From: Pedobacter sp. Hv1
GTDB taxonomy: Bacteria; Bacteroidota; Bacteroidia; Sphingobacteriales; Sphingobacteriaceae
Length of the DNA stretch: 64,000 nt
Direction: 5' to 3'
Assembly: GCF_001412215.1 (NCBI RefSeq)
Contig: NZ_LLWP01000011.1
Coordinates: 1 to 64,000 of the forward strand
The notes under the pieces were generated by a model, which was not told the origin of the DNA, did no database searches, and saw only the letters and a program-made list of their open reading frames with translations. Shown one piece after another: positions 32,646 through 42,007 of the stretch. The position numbers were made by a program, and so were the translations under genes. Each line of letters opens with the position of its first letter. Position 1 is the stretch's first letter.

Positions 32646-33359
32646 ATGCTTAAAGACCTAAACTTAAATAAGGTATTTGTTATTGATATCGAGACTATAC
32701 CTCAACACGAGCATTTTAGCGAAATGCCACTACATCTGCAGGAATTATGGGAACATAAAACCAGGTTGCAACGAAAAGAAGACTACACAGCCGCAGAATT
32801 TTATGAAAGAGCAGGCATTTGGGCCGAGTTCGGTAAAATTATCTGTATCAGTGTTGGCCTTTTCCACAAAGTAGCAGGCGTCTATCATTTCAGGGTTAAT
32901 TCTTATGCTGGACATGAAGAGCCTGAACTTCTCCATCATTTTAATCAATTGCTAAAAGAACAGCCAGCAGATCAATTGTTATGCGCACACAATGGCAAAG
33001 AGTTCGATTTTCCCTACCTCTGCCGAAGAATGTTGGTGAATGGCATTGAAATTCCACCACAGCTACAAATAGCCGGCAAAAAGCCTTGGGAAATTAACCA
33101 CCTAGATACCATGGAGCTTTGGAAATTTGGCGATTACAAAAACTATACCTCCTTAAACTTATTGGCGGCCATTTTTAATATTCCTACCCCAAAAGACGAT
33201 ATTGATGGCAGCATGGTAAAGGAAATCTATTACCAACAAAAAGACTTGCCCCGTATTGTAACCTATTGCCAGAAGGATGTCATTACAACTGCACAAATTT
33301 TGTTACGTTTTAAAGGATTAGCTGCAATTTCAGCAGAAAATATTACCTTAGTGAAGTAA
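32646..33359 (+). CDS. Predicted 3'-5' exonuclease (DnaQ-like, PF10108 type)
   Basis: A 237-residue DEDD exonuclease: motif I KVFVIDIETIPQ with Asp and Glu, motif II LLCAHNGKEFDFPYLCRRM with the central Asp, and motif III TYCQKDVITTAQIL with the last Asp (Y-C-x-x-D, a DEDDy-type variant). It resembles the Bacteroidota proteins labelled predicted 3'-5' exonuclease related to DNA polymerase B exo domain. Substrate is unknown, probably DNA repair or RNA trimming. A stand-alone gene with a 20-base gap to the next. Confidence 0.85.
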   Translation: MLKDLNLNKVFVIDIETIPQHEHFSEMPLHLQELWEHKTRLQRKEDYTAAEFYERAGIWAEFGKIICISVGLFHKVAGVYHFRVNSYAGHEEPELLHHFNQLLKEQPADQLLCAHNGKEFDFPYLCRRMLVNGIEIPPQLQIAGKKPWEINHLDTMELWKFGDYKNYTSLNLLAAIFNIPTPKDDIDGSMVKEIYYQQKDLPRIVTYCQKDVITTAQILLRFKGLAAISAENITLVK

Positions 33360-33379
33360 GATATCTTCCTTCAAAAGCT

Positions 33380-33637
33380 ATGGAAATAACATTAAGAATC
33401 CCAGAATACACCCAAGAAAAAGGTCTTTTACACACTTGGGAAGATGGATTTGAAATAGAAAATAAAATCATTGGAAATGAAATCATCATTTCTGCAAATT
33501 GTGCTGGACTTACCTCCTTAGCAAAACAATTACTTACTTTGGCACAAGGTAATGTACCTGTAGGAAGTCATTTTCATTTAGACCAATTTTCTGGTTTAGA
33601 AGAAGGATCAATAGACCTTGTAATACAAAAAATATAA
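33380..33637 (+). CDS. Imm32-like immunity-family protein
   Basis: An 85-residue protein resembling the Imm32 family: the pattern CAGLTSLAKQLLTLAQ, then VGSHFHLDQFSGLEEGSIDLVIQK, is typical. Imm32 proteins neutralise polymorphic toxins where partnered, but no toxin gene is seen nearby, so this may be an orphan copy or another function of the fold. Its stop overlaps the start of the ABC gene as TAATG, so the two are translated together. Confidence 0.7.
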   Translation: MEITLRIPEYTQEKGLLHTWEDGFEIENKIIGNEIIISANCAGLTSLAKQLLTLAQGNVPVGSHFHLDQFSGLEEGSIDLVIQKI

Positions 33638-35361
33638 TGTTAGATGTAAAAGAGTTAGCCATAGCCTTCTATAACCGAGAAGAAAAAACTTGGTCTGAAG
33701 CGGTACATAAAGTTAGTTTTAAACTAGAAAAAGGTAAAGTTCTGGGTATTGTTGGCGAGTCTGGCTCTGGCAAATCTGTAACTTCTTTTTCAATCATGCG
33801 TTTGCATGATTCTAAAAACACCAACATTACAGGCGAAATCGATTTCGACAACATTAGTCTGTTGAACCTCTCTGACAATGAGATCAGAAATTTTCGTGGC
33901 AACAAAATCTCCATGATCTTTCAAGAACCCATGACCTCTTTAAACCCGGTGTTTACTTGTGGTTACCAAGTTCAGGAAGCCATTATGCTGCACCAAAAAG
34001 TCAATAAAGAAACTGCCAAAGCACAAACCATTGATCTTTTTAAGGAGGTACAATTACCCCGACCTGAAAATATTTTCGACAGCTACCCTCATCAACTTTC
34101 TGGTGGACAAAAACAAAGGGTAATGATTGCCATGGCTTTGAGTTGTAATCCAGAACTCCTCATTGCCGACGAGCCTACCACTGCACTGGATGTAACTGTT
34201 CAGAAAACCATTTTAGAGCTCTTGTTACGTCTTAAAACTGAACGCAACATGGGCTTGATCTTTATCTCTCATGACCTGGCAGTAATTAGCGAAATTGCCG
34301 ACGAACTTTTGGTGATGTACAAAGGAGATATTGTAGAACAAGGACCAGCTAAACAGCTATTCGAAAATCCTCAACACCCTTATACCAAAGGTTTATTGGC
34401 TTGCAGACCTGCACCCCAGAGACTTTTAAAGCGATTACCTGTGGTGGCTGATTTTTTAAATGAAGATAAAGATTTTGCTGTTAGGCATTTATTAGATATC
34501 AATGCCTATACCCAGCAAGAAATTGAAGAAAGAAGACACCAATTATATACCCAAAAACCCTTGCTCCAAGTAGAAAAACTTTGTACTTGGTATCCCATTA
34601 AAAAGGGCTTATTTGGCAAAACATCTTCTTACGTAAAGGCGGTTGATGATATTACATTCGATGTTTTTCCTGGAGAAACCTTAGGCTTGGTAGGCGAATC
34701 TGGTTGTGGCAAAACCACTTTAGGCAGAAGCATTTTACGCTTGGTTGAACCTACTTCGGGCAAAATTCTTTTCGATGGTACTGATTTAACAAGTTTAGGT
34801 AAGCCTGAATTGAGACGGATGCGCCGAGATGTACAAATCATTTTCCAAGACCCCTACTCTTCGCTTAACCCAAAAATAACGGTTGGCAATGCCATTATGG
34901 AACCTCTACAGGTACATAAAGCTTTTAAAACCGATCAAGAACGCAAAAAACATGTATTGAGTTTACTAGAAAAAGTAGATTTAAAAGCAGAACATTTTGA
35001 CCGCTATCCACATGAATTTTCTGGTGGACAGCGACAACGCATTGTAATTGCAAGGGCTTTAGCATTACAACCTAAATTTATCATCTGTGATGAGTCAGTT
35101 TCAGCGTTAGATGTTTCTGTACAAGCCCAAGTTTTAAATCTCCTTAGACAACTGCAGCAAGAATTTGGCTTAACCTATATTTTTATTTCGCATGACCTGG
35201 CTGTAGTTAAACACATTTCAGATCGGATGATTGTAATGAACAAAGGAAAAATTGAAGAAGAAGGTTTCCCCGAAGTAATTTATAACTCACCAAAAGCAGC
35301 TTATACCAAAAAACTGATTGAAGCTATCCCGGGAAAAGCACAAGCACCTTTGGCCAGTTGA
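33637..35361 (+). CDS. ABC transporter with two ATPase domains (DppD-DppF/YejF type)
   Basis: A 574-residue protein with two complete ATPase domains. Domain 1 (about residues 1-270) has GESGSGKS, LSGGQKQR and ADEPTTALD. Domain 2 (about 310-570) has GESGCGKT, FSGGQRQR and DESVSALD. Each domain is of the oligopeptide/dipeptide importer type. This fused form would power a peptide or nickel-type permease; no permease or binding-protein gene is in the neighbourhood. It is coupled to the Imm32-like gene upstream by TAATG, and the sialidase-like gene follows at once. Confidence 0.93.
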   Translation: MLDVKELAIAFYNREEKTWSEAVHKVSFKLEKGKVLGIVGESGSGKSVTSFSIMRLHDSKNTNITGEIDFDNISLLNLSDNEIRNFRGNKISMIFQEPMTSLNPVFTCGYQVQEAIMLHQKVNKETAKAQTIDLFKEVQLPRPENIFDSYPHQLSGGQKQRVMIAMALSCNPELLIADEPTTALDVTVQKTILELLLRLKTERNMGLIFISHDLAVISEIADELLVMYKGDIVEQGPAKQLFENPQHPYTKGLLACRPAPQRLLKRLPVVADFLNEDKDFAVRHLLDINAYTQQEIEERRHQLYTQKPLLQVEKLCTWYPIKKGLFGKTSSYVKAVDDITFDVFPGETLGLVGESGCGKTTLGRSILRLVEPTSGKILFDGTDLTSLGKPELRRMRRDVQIIFQDPYSSLNPKITVGNAIMEPLQVHKAFKTDQERKKHVLSLLEKVDLKAEHFDRYPHEFSGGQRQRIVIARALALQPKFIICDESVSALDVSVQAQVLNLLRQLQQEFGLTYIFISHDLAVVKHISDRMIVMNKGKIEEEGFPEVIYNSPKAAYTKKLIEAIPGKAQAPLAS

Positions 35362-35362
35362 T

Positions 35363-36388
35363 ATGCGAATAGTTTTTTACACAGGATTAATACTTTGCCT
35401 ACTGCTTAATACTACTAAAGCACAAGTAAAAGTGATTGAATCGGGCTTTATTTTTGAAGAAGCGCCATTTAAAGCCTGTCATGCCTCTACTCTAGTCGAA
35501 TTATCAAACCATCAGTTAATGAGTGCCTGGTTTGCGGGTAGCAATGAAGGAAACAAGGATGTAGCCATTTGGATGGCAATTAAACAAGGCAAAACATGGA
35601 GCAAGCCCCGCATGGTTGCCGATGGCGTACAAAATGATACCCTTCGTTATCCTTGTTGGAATCCAGTTTTATTTAAGGCAGCAAATGGCTTGTTATTTCT
35701 TCATTATAAAGTGGGTCCCAATCCAAGAACATGGTGGGCAGAAGTCAAAACTTCTACAAACGATGGCAAAACATGGTCTAAGGCTACAAAACTACCCAAT
35801 GGATTTTTAGGCCCAATCAAGAATAAGCCTCTACAGCTTAAAAACGGCGACATTTTATATCCATCGAGTACTGAAAGCCTAGATGAAAAAACTTGGCACA
35901 TCCATTTGGAGAAAAGCGACCGAAATGGTGAAAATTGGAAAAAGATAACCATCAACTGTGGCACCTTTGGAGTCATACAACCTTCTATATTACAATATCC
36001 CGATGGCAGATTGCAGTTACTTTGCAGGAGCAGGCAGAATGTAATTGTAAGTGCATGGTCTACCGATCAAGGTCAGAGCTGGTCAAAACTTGAGGCGCTC
36101 AGTTTGGCCAATCCAAACTCCGGAACCGATGCCGTTAGCCTTAAAAATGGTCAGCAATTGTTGGTTTATAACCCATTAAGCGCAGGTAAAGATTGGTGGG
36201 AAGGTCGCTCAGTTCTTAAACTGGCTATTTCTGCAAATGGTTTAGACTGGAATGACATTTTTACCTTAGAAAACCACGAAAAAGGCGAATATTCGTACCC
36301 AGCAATTATTCAAACCAAAGATGGCACTATCCACATCAGTTATACTTCCGAGCGTCAAAAAATAAAATACCTGCAACTCAAGCTTTAA
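35363..36388 (+). CDS. Secreted sialidase-like (BNR-repeat) protein
   Basis: A 341-residue exported protein. The ATG at 35363, one base after the ABC stop, is chosen because it starts a signal peptide (MRIVFYTGLILCLLLN...KAQ). The body carries Asp-box (S-x-D-x-G-x-x-W) repeats: STNDGKTWS, SDRNGENWK, STDQGQSWS. It has the early CHASTLVEL and MSAWFAGSNEGN segments of the predicted neuraminidase group (COG4692). It may cleave sialic acid or another sugar. Lack of a lipobox suggests periplasmic or secreted. It forms a short unit with the ABC gene. Confidence 0.82.
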   Translation: MRIVFYTGLILCLLLNTTKAQVKVIESGFIFEEAPFKACHASTLVELSNHQLMSAWFAGSNEGNKDVAIWMAIKQGKTWSKPRMVADGVQNDTLRYPCWNPVLFKAANGLLFLHYKVGPNPRTWWAEVKTSTNDGKTWSKATKLPNGFLGPIKNKPLQLKNGDILYPSSTESLDEKTWHIHLEKSDRNGENWKKITINCGTFGVIQPSILQYPDGRLQLLCRSRQNVIVSAWSTDQGQSWSKLEALSLANPNSGTDAVSLKNGQQLLVYNPLSAGKDWWEGRSVLKLAISANGLDWNDIFTLENHEKGEYSYPAIIQTKDGTIHISYTSERQKIKYLQLKL

Positions 36389-36489
36389 ACTTTCTGCGTT
36401 CGTGAAGTGTTATAGCCGTGTTATTTCTCATTAAAAATAACCCAAGCTAAACATACAATTACTATATTGTGAAGAACACAAATACTGCT

Positions 36490-38625
36490 ATGGCAAAAAA
36501 CAAAAACTCACAAGTAAAACTCGTTTTAACACAATTGATTAGTGATATTTTCGAGAAAAATAGAAATGTGGCACTAAACCATAAACAAGTTGCTGCCAAG
36601 CTAAATTTAAAAGATGCCGCATCTACCGATACCATTCTTGAAATATTGGTAGAACAAACAGAAAAAGGTTTATTCATTAGACCTGAACGTGGAAAATTCC
36701 GCTTAAAAGACCTTAAAACTTTTGTAACGGGCACAGTAGATATGACTGCAGATGGTTCTGCATTTATTGTACCTGATGATGAATTTGAGAAAGATATATT
36801 TGTTGCCCCACGTAAATTGCGCAATGCGCTACATGGCGACAAAGTAAAAGTATATGTTTTTGGAAAGAAAACCAGTGGGCGCAAAAACGAAGGCGAAGTT
36901 GTAGAAATTATCACAAGGGCAAAAACCGATTTCATTGGTGTTGCCAAAGTTTCTGAACGTTTTGCTTTTATTATTCCAGATGATCGTAAAATGCTACATG
37001 ATATTTTTGTTCCACTGAGCGATTTAAATGGGGCTAAAAATGGTCAAAAAGTACAAGTAAGCATTACAGATTGGCCCGAAGGCGCAAAAAATCCAATTGG
37101 TAAAATCATCAATGTATTAGGTACGCAGGGTGAAAACGATACCGAGATGAATGCCATCTTAGCGCAATATGGTTTCCCTTTGAGTTTTCCTGATGCCGTA
37201 GAAAAAGAAGCCAATGCTATTCCAGAAACGGTTAGCGAAAACGAAATCAAAGACAGAAGAGATTTTAGAGATACCATCACTTTTACCATAGACCCTGCCG
37301 ATGCGAAAGATTTTGATGATGCCATTTCCTTTAAAAAATTAGACAATGGAAATTACGAAATTGGCGTGCACATTGCAGATGTATCGCACTATGTATTGCC
37401 TAAAAGCAATTTAGATAAAGAAGCTTATGAGCGTGCTACATCCGTTTACTTGGTAGACCGCGTAATCCCCATGTTGCCAGAGCGTTTAAGTAATGGTGTT
37501 TGTTCTCTACGTCCTAACGAAGATAAACTGTGCTTTGCAGCTGTATTCGAGTTAGATGACCAAGCCAATATCATTAATCAATGGTTTGGTAGAACAGCCA
37601 TCCACTCTGACAAACGTTTCAGCTACGAAGAAGCACAAGAAGTAATCGAAAACAAAGCAGGAGATTTTGCCGAAGAATTGTTAAAACTGAATGAGCTAGC
37701 CTATCAACTTCGCGATAAAAAGTTTAAAAATGGCGCCATTAGCTTTGAAAGTGCCGAAGTAAAGTTCAAATTAGATTCAACTGGTAAACCAATTGGTGTA
37801 TATGTAAAAGAACGTAAAGACGCACATAAACTGATCGAAGATTTTATGTTGCTGGCCAATAAAAAAGTGGCCGAATTTATTGCAAAAAAAGGAAAAGGAA
37901 AGCAGAAATATACCTTTGTTTACCGATCTCATGATTCGCCCAACTTAGAAAACCTGAACAACTTTGCTACTTTTGCTTCACGTTTTGGGTACAAAATCAA
38001 CATGAAAACCGATAAAGAAATAGCCAAATCGCTAAATTACCTAATGGAAGATGTTGAAGGAAAGAAAGAGCAGAACATTCTAACCCAATTGGCCATCCGC
38101 TCTATGGCAAAGGCCATTTATACCACAAAAAAGACAAGTCACTACGGATTAGCATTTGATCATTATACACATTTCACCTCTCCAATTCGTCGTTACCCCG
38201 ATGTAATGGTACACCGGTTATTGGCTTTGTACCTTGATGGAGGTAAATCGGCAAACGAGGAAGAATACGAAGCCGCAAGCTCACATTCGTCGGCTATGGA
38301 GAAACGAGCTGCCGATGCAGAAAGAGCTTCCATAAAATATAAACAAGCAGAGTACTTAGAAGAAAATATTGGCAGTATATTTACAGGAATTATCTCTGGC
38401 GTAACCGAGTGGGGAATGTATGTAGAAATTATTGAGAACAAATGCGAAGGAATGATCCGTTTGCGTGACATTACCGATGATTTTTATGTACTGGACGAAA
38501 AGAATTACTGCATTATTGGTCAACGTAAAAAGAAAAAATACCAATTAGGTGATGAAGTTCAAGTAAAAGTTAAAAAAGTTGATCTCTCTAAACGCCAGAT
38601 AGATTTTTCATTAATTCAAGACTAA
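36490..38625 (+). CDS. rnr: Ribonuclease R
   Basis: A 711-residue 3'-5' exoribonuclease. Order of domains: N-terminal helical/winged part, two cold-shock-like RNA-binding parts (about residues 60-215), the RNB catalytic domain (about 250-580) with the active-site acids in TIDPADAKDFDDAIS, and a C-terminal S1 domain (about 620-705) ending DFSLIQD. The ATG at 36490 is preferred; an in-frame GTG at 36469 would add seven residues. It degrades structured RNA. The next gene begins 8 bases later, so it heads a three-gene unit. Confidence 0.94.
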   Translation: MAKNKNSQVKLVLTQLISDIFEKNRNVALNHKQVAAKLNLKDAASTDTILEILVEQTEKGLFIRPERGKFRLKDLKTFVTGTVDMTADGSAFIVPDDEFEKDIFVAPRKLRNALHGDKVKVYVFGKKTSGRKNEGEVVEIITRAKTDFIGVAKVSERFAFIIPDDRKMLHDIFVPLSDLNGAKNGQKVQVSITDWPEGAKNPIGKIINVLGTQGENDTEMNAILAQYGFPLSFPDAVEKEANAIPETVSENEIKDRRDFRDTITFTIDPADAKDFDDAISFKKLDNGNYEIGVHIADVSHYVLPKSNLDKEAYERATSVYLVDRVIPMLPERLSNGVCSLRPNEDKLCFAAVFELDDQANIINQWFGRTAIHSDKRFSYEEAQEVIENKAGDFAEELLKLNELAYQLRDKKFKNGAISFESAEVKFKLDSTGKPIGVYVKERKDAHKLIEDFMLLANKKVAEFIAKKGKGKQKYTFVYRSHDSPNLENLNNFATFASRFGYKINMKTDKEIAKSLNYLMEDVEGKKEQNILTQLAIRSMAKAIYTTKKTSHYGLAFDHYTHFTSPIRRYPDVMVHRLLALYLDGGKSANEEEYEAASSHSSAMEKRAADAERASIKYKQAEYLEENIGSIFTGIISGVTEWGMYVEIIENKCEGMIRLRDITDDFYVLDEKNYCIIGQRKKKKYQLGDEVQVKVKKVDLSKRQIDFSLIQD

Positions 38626-38632
38626 AAAGCCA

Positions 38633-39814
38633 ATGAAGTATATTATCTGCATTCTACTGCTCTCATTTACAGTTCAAATTAAAGCACAGAACCTACAAGG
38701 TAAAGTTGTTGATGATGCTACCGGACAAGGTATTCCTTTTGTTTCGGTAAATATTGTGGGCGCCAATGTAGCCACCGTTACCAACGAAAATGGTTTTTTT
38801 GTACTAAAACCAACCACTTTACCATTTAGGCTTAGATTTAGTCATGTAAGTTACAACACGAGCGAAGCAGATATTAAAGACATCAGTGGCCTATTAACCA
38901 TTCGGCTTAATCCTGCCACTATTAGTTTAAATGAACTAACTGTAGACCCCTATAAAGGCCAAAAAATACTAAAGGCAGCCCTGCAAAAAGCAACCGAAAA
39001 CATCAATACCAATTTCTACGCCAACGCTTTTTATAGGCAATTGACTTCTTTAAACGGAAAGGCTAGCCAGATTTATGAACTCTTTTACGATTTAAGATGG
39101 AATACCGCACGCATACAAGGATGGGCGGCCAAACAAAGTCGCTTTGCTGAAGTAAATGAGCAAATTGCCTTTTCAATGAACAATCAATCGTATTTAACTT
39201 TCTCTTATAGCGGTTACCTGTTGCCTAACAAGGGAGGTAAATTTGTAAGCCTCGAAACCCTAAAAGATTACGATGTGGTAGTTGAAAAGTATATAGAGCA
39301 ATCGAACCAAAGCATTGCTGTAGTAAGCTGTAAATACAAAAAAGGCAGAAAAAATCAGTATTATGTCAACTCTACCTATTACATTGGTGTAGATGATTCT
39401 AAGGTTTACAGGCTCGAAAACAGCATTTTCAATCTTCCCATCCGATTGTCAGATGCAACTACAAAATTCCCTCCTGTAGTAACCACCATTGCAACATTTA
39501 ATGGCGATGGGCATCCTGTTCCAGTTTTAGAAAGTGTATCTACCAAGGTCTTTTTAAGCTTAATTGTAAGAGGTCAAGATCTGAATACAGATATCAGTTC
39601 ATTATTGACCATATACAATGTGAACGATGATTTAAAAAAGCAGCAATTTGAAGCTTTAAATAGAAATACCAGAGATAAAAATGTGATCGAATCACTCCGT
39701 TATGATGCTGAATTTTGGAAAAACAATCCAGTAGTGAAGCAAACTACATTGGAAGATTCATTCATCAAAATGATGGAAAGTAAATCAGCTTTCGGCACCA
39801 TGACTAACCCTTAA
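38633..39814 (+). CDS. Secreted carboxypeptidase-regulatory-like domain protein
   Basis: A 393-residue exported protein: signal peptide (about residues 1-18, ending IKAQ), then a CarboxypepD_reg-like beta domain (about 20-105, with GKVVDDATGQGIPFVSV and TVTNENGFFVL), then a larger beta-rich domain of unknown function. It resembles the DUF5686-like Bacteroidota group but is shorter, with no outer-membrane barrel visible. It starts 8 bases after rnr and ends 4 bases before the polyprenyl synthetase gene. Confidence 0.75.
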   Translation: MKYIICILLLSFTVQIKAQNLQGKVVDDATGQGIPFVSVNIVGANVATVTNENGFFVLKPTTLPFRLRFSHVSYNTSEADIKDISGLLTIRLNPATISLNELTVDPYKGQKILKAALQKATENINTNFYANAFYRQLTSLNGKASQIYELFYDLRWNTARIQGWAAKQSRFAEVNEQIAFSMNNQSYLTFSYSGYLLPNKGGKFVSLETLKDYDVVVEKYIEQSNQSIAVVSCKYKKGRKNQYYVNSTYYIGVDDSKVYRLENSIFNLPIRLSDATTKFPPVVTTIATFNGDGHPVPVLESVSTKVFLSLIVRGQDLNTDISSLLTIYNVNDDLKKQQFEALNRNTRDKNVIESLRYDAEFWKNNPVVKQTTLEDSFIKMMESKSAFGTMTNP

Positions 39815-39817
39815 ACA

Positions 39818-40780
39818 ATGCATAGTCCAACACAATTACAAGAAATTTTAGAAAAAGCCATTCCCCAAATAGCGTATCCACAACACCCTGCCAACCTATA
39901 CGAACCTAGTCGTTACATTATGAGTTTAGGTGGTAAAAGAATTAGACCCGTAATGGTTTTAATGGCCACAGAGTTGTTTACAACCGATATCAACAAAGCA
40001 CTAGATGTGGCATTGGCCATTGAAACGTTTCATAATTTTACATTGGTGCACGACGATATTATGGACAATGCGCCATTAAGAAGAGGCAAACAGACCGTAC
40101 ACGAAAAATGGGGCATTAACAATGCCATCCTAAGTGGCGATGTAATGATGGTAGAATCTAACAAACACCTTTCTAAAGTAGATGTAAACGTTTTAAAACC
40201 AGTATTAGATACTTTTAATGCAACGGCACAAGGTGTTTGCGAAGGGCAACAGCTCGATATGGAGTTTGAGCAGCGAGACGATGTAACCATTGAAGAATAC
40301 ATCGAAATGATCAGGCTAAAGACTGCAGTATTATTAGGTGGTGCCATGAAATTAGGAGCCATTGTTGGTGGGGCAAGCACGGCAGATGCAGACCTGCTTT
40401 ATACTTTTGGAGAGAACCTTGGCGTTGCTTTTCAATTGCAAGACGATATATTAGATGTTTATGGCAATCCAGAGAAATTTGGCAAACAAGTTGGTGGAGA
40501 TATCATAGCCAATAAAAAGACCTTTTTACACCTCAAAACTTTAGCCTTGGCACATGATGATGAGGCAGAAAGCTTAACCAGTGTTACCATCAACCAAGAA
40601 GAGAAAATAGATCAGGTAACGCATCTTTACAACAAATACGAAATAAGAAATTTGGCAACTGCCGAAATGGATAAATATTTAACAATGGCCAATCAAGCAT
40701 TAGAAATCTTAGCTGTTGCTGAAGAGAAAAAGGAAAATTTCAGAACCTTGGTACAACAAATCTTAGATAGAGACCGATAA
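39818..40780 (+). CDS. Polyprenyl synthetase
   Basis: A 320-residue all-helical trans-prenyltransferase. Both aspartate-rich motifs are intact: LVHDDIMDNAPLRRG (first) and FQLQDDILDVYGN (second), and the typical GGKRIRPVMVLMA occurs near residue 35. It condenses isopentenyl diphosphate with an allylic diphosphate, yielding chains for quinones or other lipids; chain length cannot be told. Last gene of the rnr unit. Confidence 0.9.
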   Translation: MHSPTQLQEILEKAIPQIAYPQHPANLYEPSRYIMSLGGKRIRPVMVLMATELFTTDINKALDVALAIETFHNFTLVHDDIMDNAPLRRGKQTVHEKWGINNAILSGDVMMVESNKHLSKVDVNVLKPVLDTFNATAQGVCEGQQLDMEFEQRDDVTIEEYIEMIRLKTAVLLGGAMKLGAIVGGASTADADLLYTFGENLGVAFQLQDDILDVYGNPEKFGKQVGGDIIANKKTFLHLKTLALAHDDEAESLTSVTINQEEKIDQVTHLYNKYEIRNLATAEMDKYLTMANQALEILAVAEEKKENFRTLVQQILDRDR

Positions 40781-40795
40781 GATACCTTCACCTTA

Positions 40796-40834
40796 TACTG
40801 ATCCATTATTATCGCAATAAATAATGGATCAGTA
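40796..40834. repeat. Perfect 15-base hairpin after the polyprenyl synthetase gene
   Basis: TACTGATCCATTATT (40796-40810) is perfectly complementary to AATAATGGATCAGTA (40820-40834), loop ATCGCAATA. No T run follows, so it is less likely a simple terminator; it could stabilise the mRNA end. A standard terminator follows at 40851. Confidence 0.75.
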
Positions 40835-40850
40835 TTAAAAACCTTAAGGC

Positions 40851-40888
40851 AAAAAAAAGCCTCGATCAAATGATCGAGGCTTTTTTTT
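40851..40888. terminator. Bidirectional terminator between polyprenyl synthetase gene and rpmA
   Basis: The stem with core GCCTCGATCA (40859-40868) pairs with TGATCGAGGC (40871-40880), loop AA, flanked by eight A and eight T. It serves both converging transcripts. Confidence 0.9.
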
Positions 40889-40906
40889 GTAATTAAATTA
40901 CAAATA

Positions 40907-41323
40907 TTATTCAGCAGATGCTGCTTCAGCATCGTCAGCTTTAGCTGCTTTTTTTGCAGGTGCTTTAGCCGCTTTAGGTGCTTTTTCTTCTTTAGCTTCG
41001 GTAGTTGCTGCTTTAGCAGTAGCTACTTTTTTAGGTGCTGCTGCTTTAACAGGAGCTGCATCTTCTACTGTAACAGGTAATACAGAAACATAAGATTTGT
41101 TGTCTTGTTTCTTTTTAAAAGTTACAATACCAGGAACTAAAGCGAATAAAGTATGGTCTTTACCAATACCTACGCCTTTATCAGGGTGGTGTTTTGTACC
41201 GCGTTGACGAACGATAATGTTACCAGCGATAGCTTCTTGACCACCAAAGATCTTAATACCTAAACGCTTGCTATGCGATTCACGTCCGTTTCTAGAACTA
41301 CCGGCTCCTTTTTTATGTGCCAT
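40907..41323 (-). CDS. rpmA: 50S ribosomal protein L27 with long A/K-rich tail
   Basis: A 138-residue L27. The first 90 residues are normal (AHKKGAGSSRNGRES, RQRGTKHHPDKGVGIG, HTLFALVPGIVTF). A tail of about 48 residues made mostly of A, K, E and P follows (KAAAPKKVATAKAATTEA and so on, ending AEAASAE). Usual L27 length is about 85. The tail is low-complexity and likely flexible; its function is unknown. It is the second gene after rplU, 59 bases away. Confidence 0.93.
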   Translation of the reverse strand: MAHKKGAGSSRNGRESHSKRLGIKIFGGQEAIAGNIIVRQRGTKHHPDKGVGIGKDHTLFALVPGIVTFKKKQDNKSYVSVLPVTVEDAAPVKAAAPKKVATAKAATTEAKEEKAPKAAKAPAKKAAKADDAEAASAE

Positions 41324-41382
41324 TTTATTTTATATTTTTTAAGAATTGGAAACCCAATCTTACAATTAAACAAAAAAATTAA

Positions 41383-41694
41383 CTACAGAGTGATACTCTC
41401 AATCTGGATTTTGGTGAAATACTGGCGGTGACCATTTTTCTTTTTGTAACCTTTTCTACGTTTCTTTTTGAAAACGATTACTTTATCACCTTTTAAATGA
41501 GACACGATTTTAGCTGTAACCGATGCACCTTTTACTGCAGGAACCCCTACTGTAATTTTACCACCATTATCAACCAACAATACATTGTCAAATTCAATAC
41601 TAGCGCCTTCATCTCCTTGCAAACGGTGTACAAAAAGGTGCTGGTCTTTTGCAACTTTGAATTGCTGTCCTGCTATATTTACTATTGCGTACAT
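41383..41694 (-). CDS. rplU: 50S ribosomal protein L21
   Basis: A 103-residue L21 of normal length, starting MYAIVNIAGQQFKVAKDQ and with the typical basic end VFKKKRRKGYKKKNGHRQYF. It binds 23S rRNA in the large subunit. It forms the rplU-rpmA operon, and a clear promoter lies 46 bases upstream. Confidence 0.96.
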   Translation of the reverse strand: MYAIVNIAGQQFKVAKDQHLFVHRLQGDEGASIEFDNVLLVDNGGKITVGVPAVKGASVTAKIVSHLKGDKVIVFKKKRRKGYKKKNGHRQYFTKIQIESITL

Positions 41695-41739
41695 TGTTAA
41701 ATAATTATTTTAGAATTGTTTATTTTTTTTATCGAGGTG

Positions 41740-41770
41740 CAAATATAGAATAAATACTATTCAAACACAA
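41740..41770 (-). promoter_or_regulatory. Promoter of rplU-rpmA
   Basis: In the minus direction TTG (complement of 41768-41770) and TATATTTG (complement of 41740-41747) are separated by 20 bases, an exact Bacteroidota promoter. The rest of the gap to 41960 shows nothing certain. Confidence 0.7.
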
Positions 41771-41964
41771 GTAGATGATGAAATAATTTTAAATCGTTTT
41801 GCAATTAAAGCCTTTCTATTGGCTTTTGTGCTTAAATAGTGTATAATCAACTGCGGCTAGCCACCTATGATGTAGCATACACTCCTATTATTTTCATACT
41901 AACCTACTTCTTTAGTAAACCCTACAACTTTCAATTTAGAAAAAAAGATAGATAAATTTTCATA

Positions 41965-41990
41965 TCTACGATTTATTCGTAGATTTACGA
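41965..41990 (+). promoter_or_regulatory. BlaI-type operator/promoter of the first GLPGLI gene
   Basis: A perfect dyad TCTACGA-TTTAT-TCGTAGA (41965-41983) overlaps a second dyad TCGTA-GATT-TACGA (41977-41990). The -7-like box TAGATTTA lies in the centre of the latter. The same arrangement occurs before 43005 and 46741, and the TCGTA-N4-TACGA part before the blaI-like gene. It is 18 bases from the ATG. Confidence 0.6.
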
Positions 41991-42007
41991 AAACTAAATT
42001 GAAAAAC

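Noticed and set aside
40796..40834. Terminator
   Set aside because: The stem is perfect but not followed by a T run on either strand; listed as a hairpin instead.
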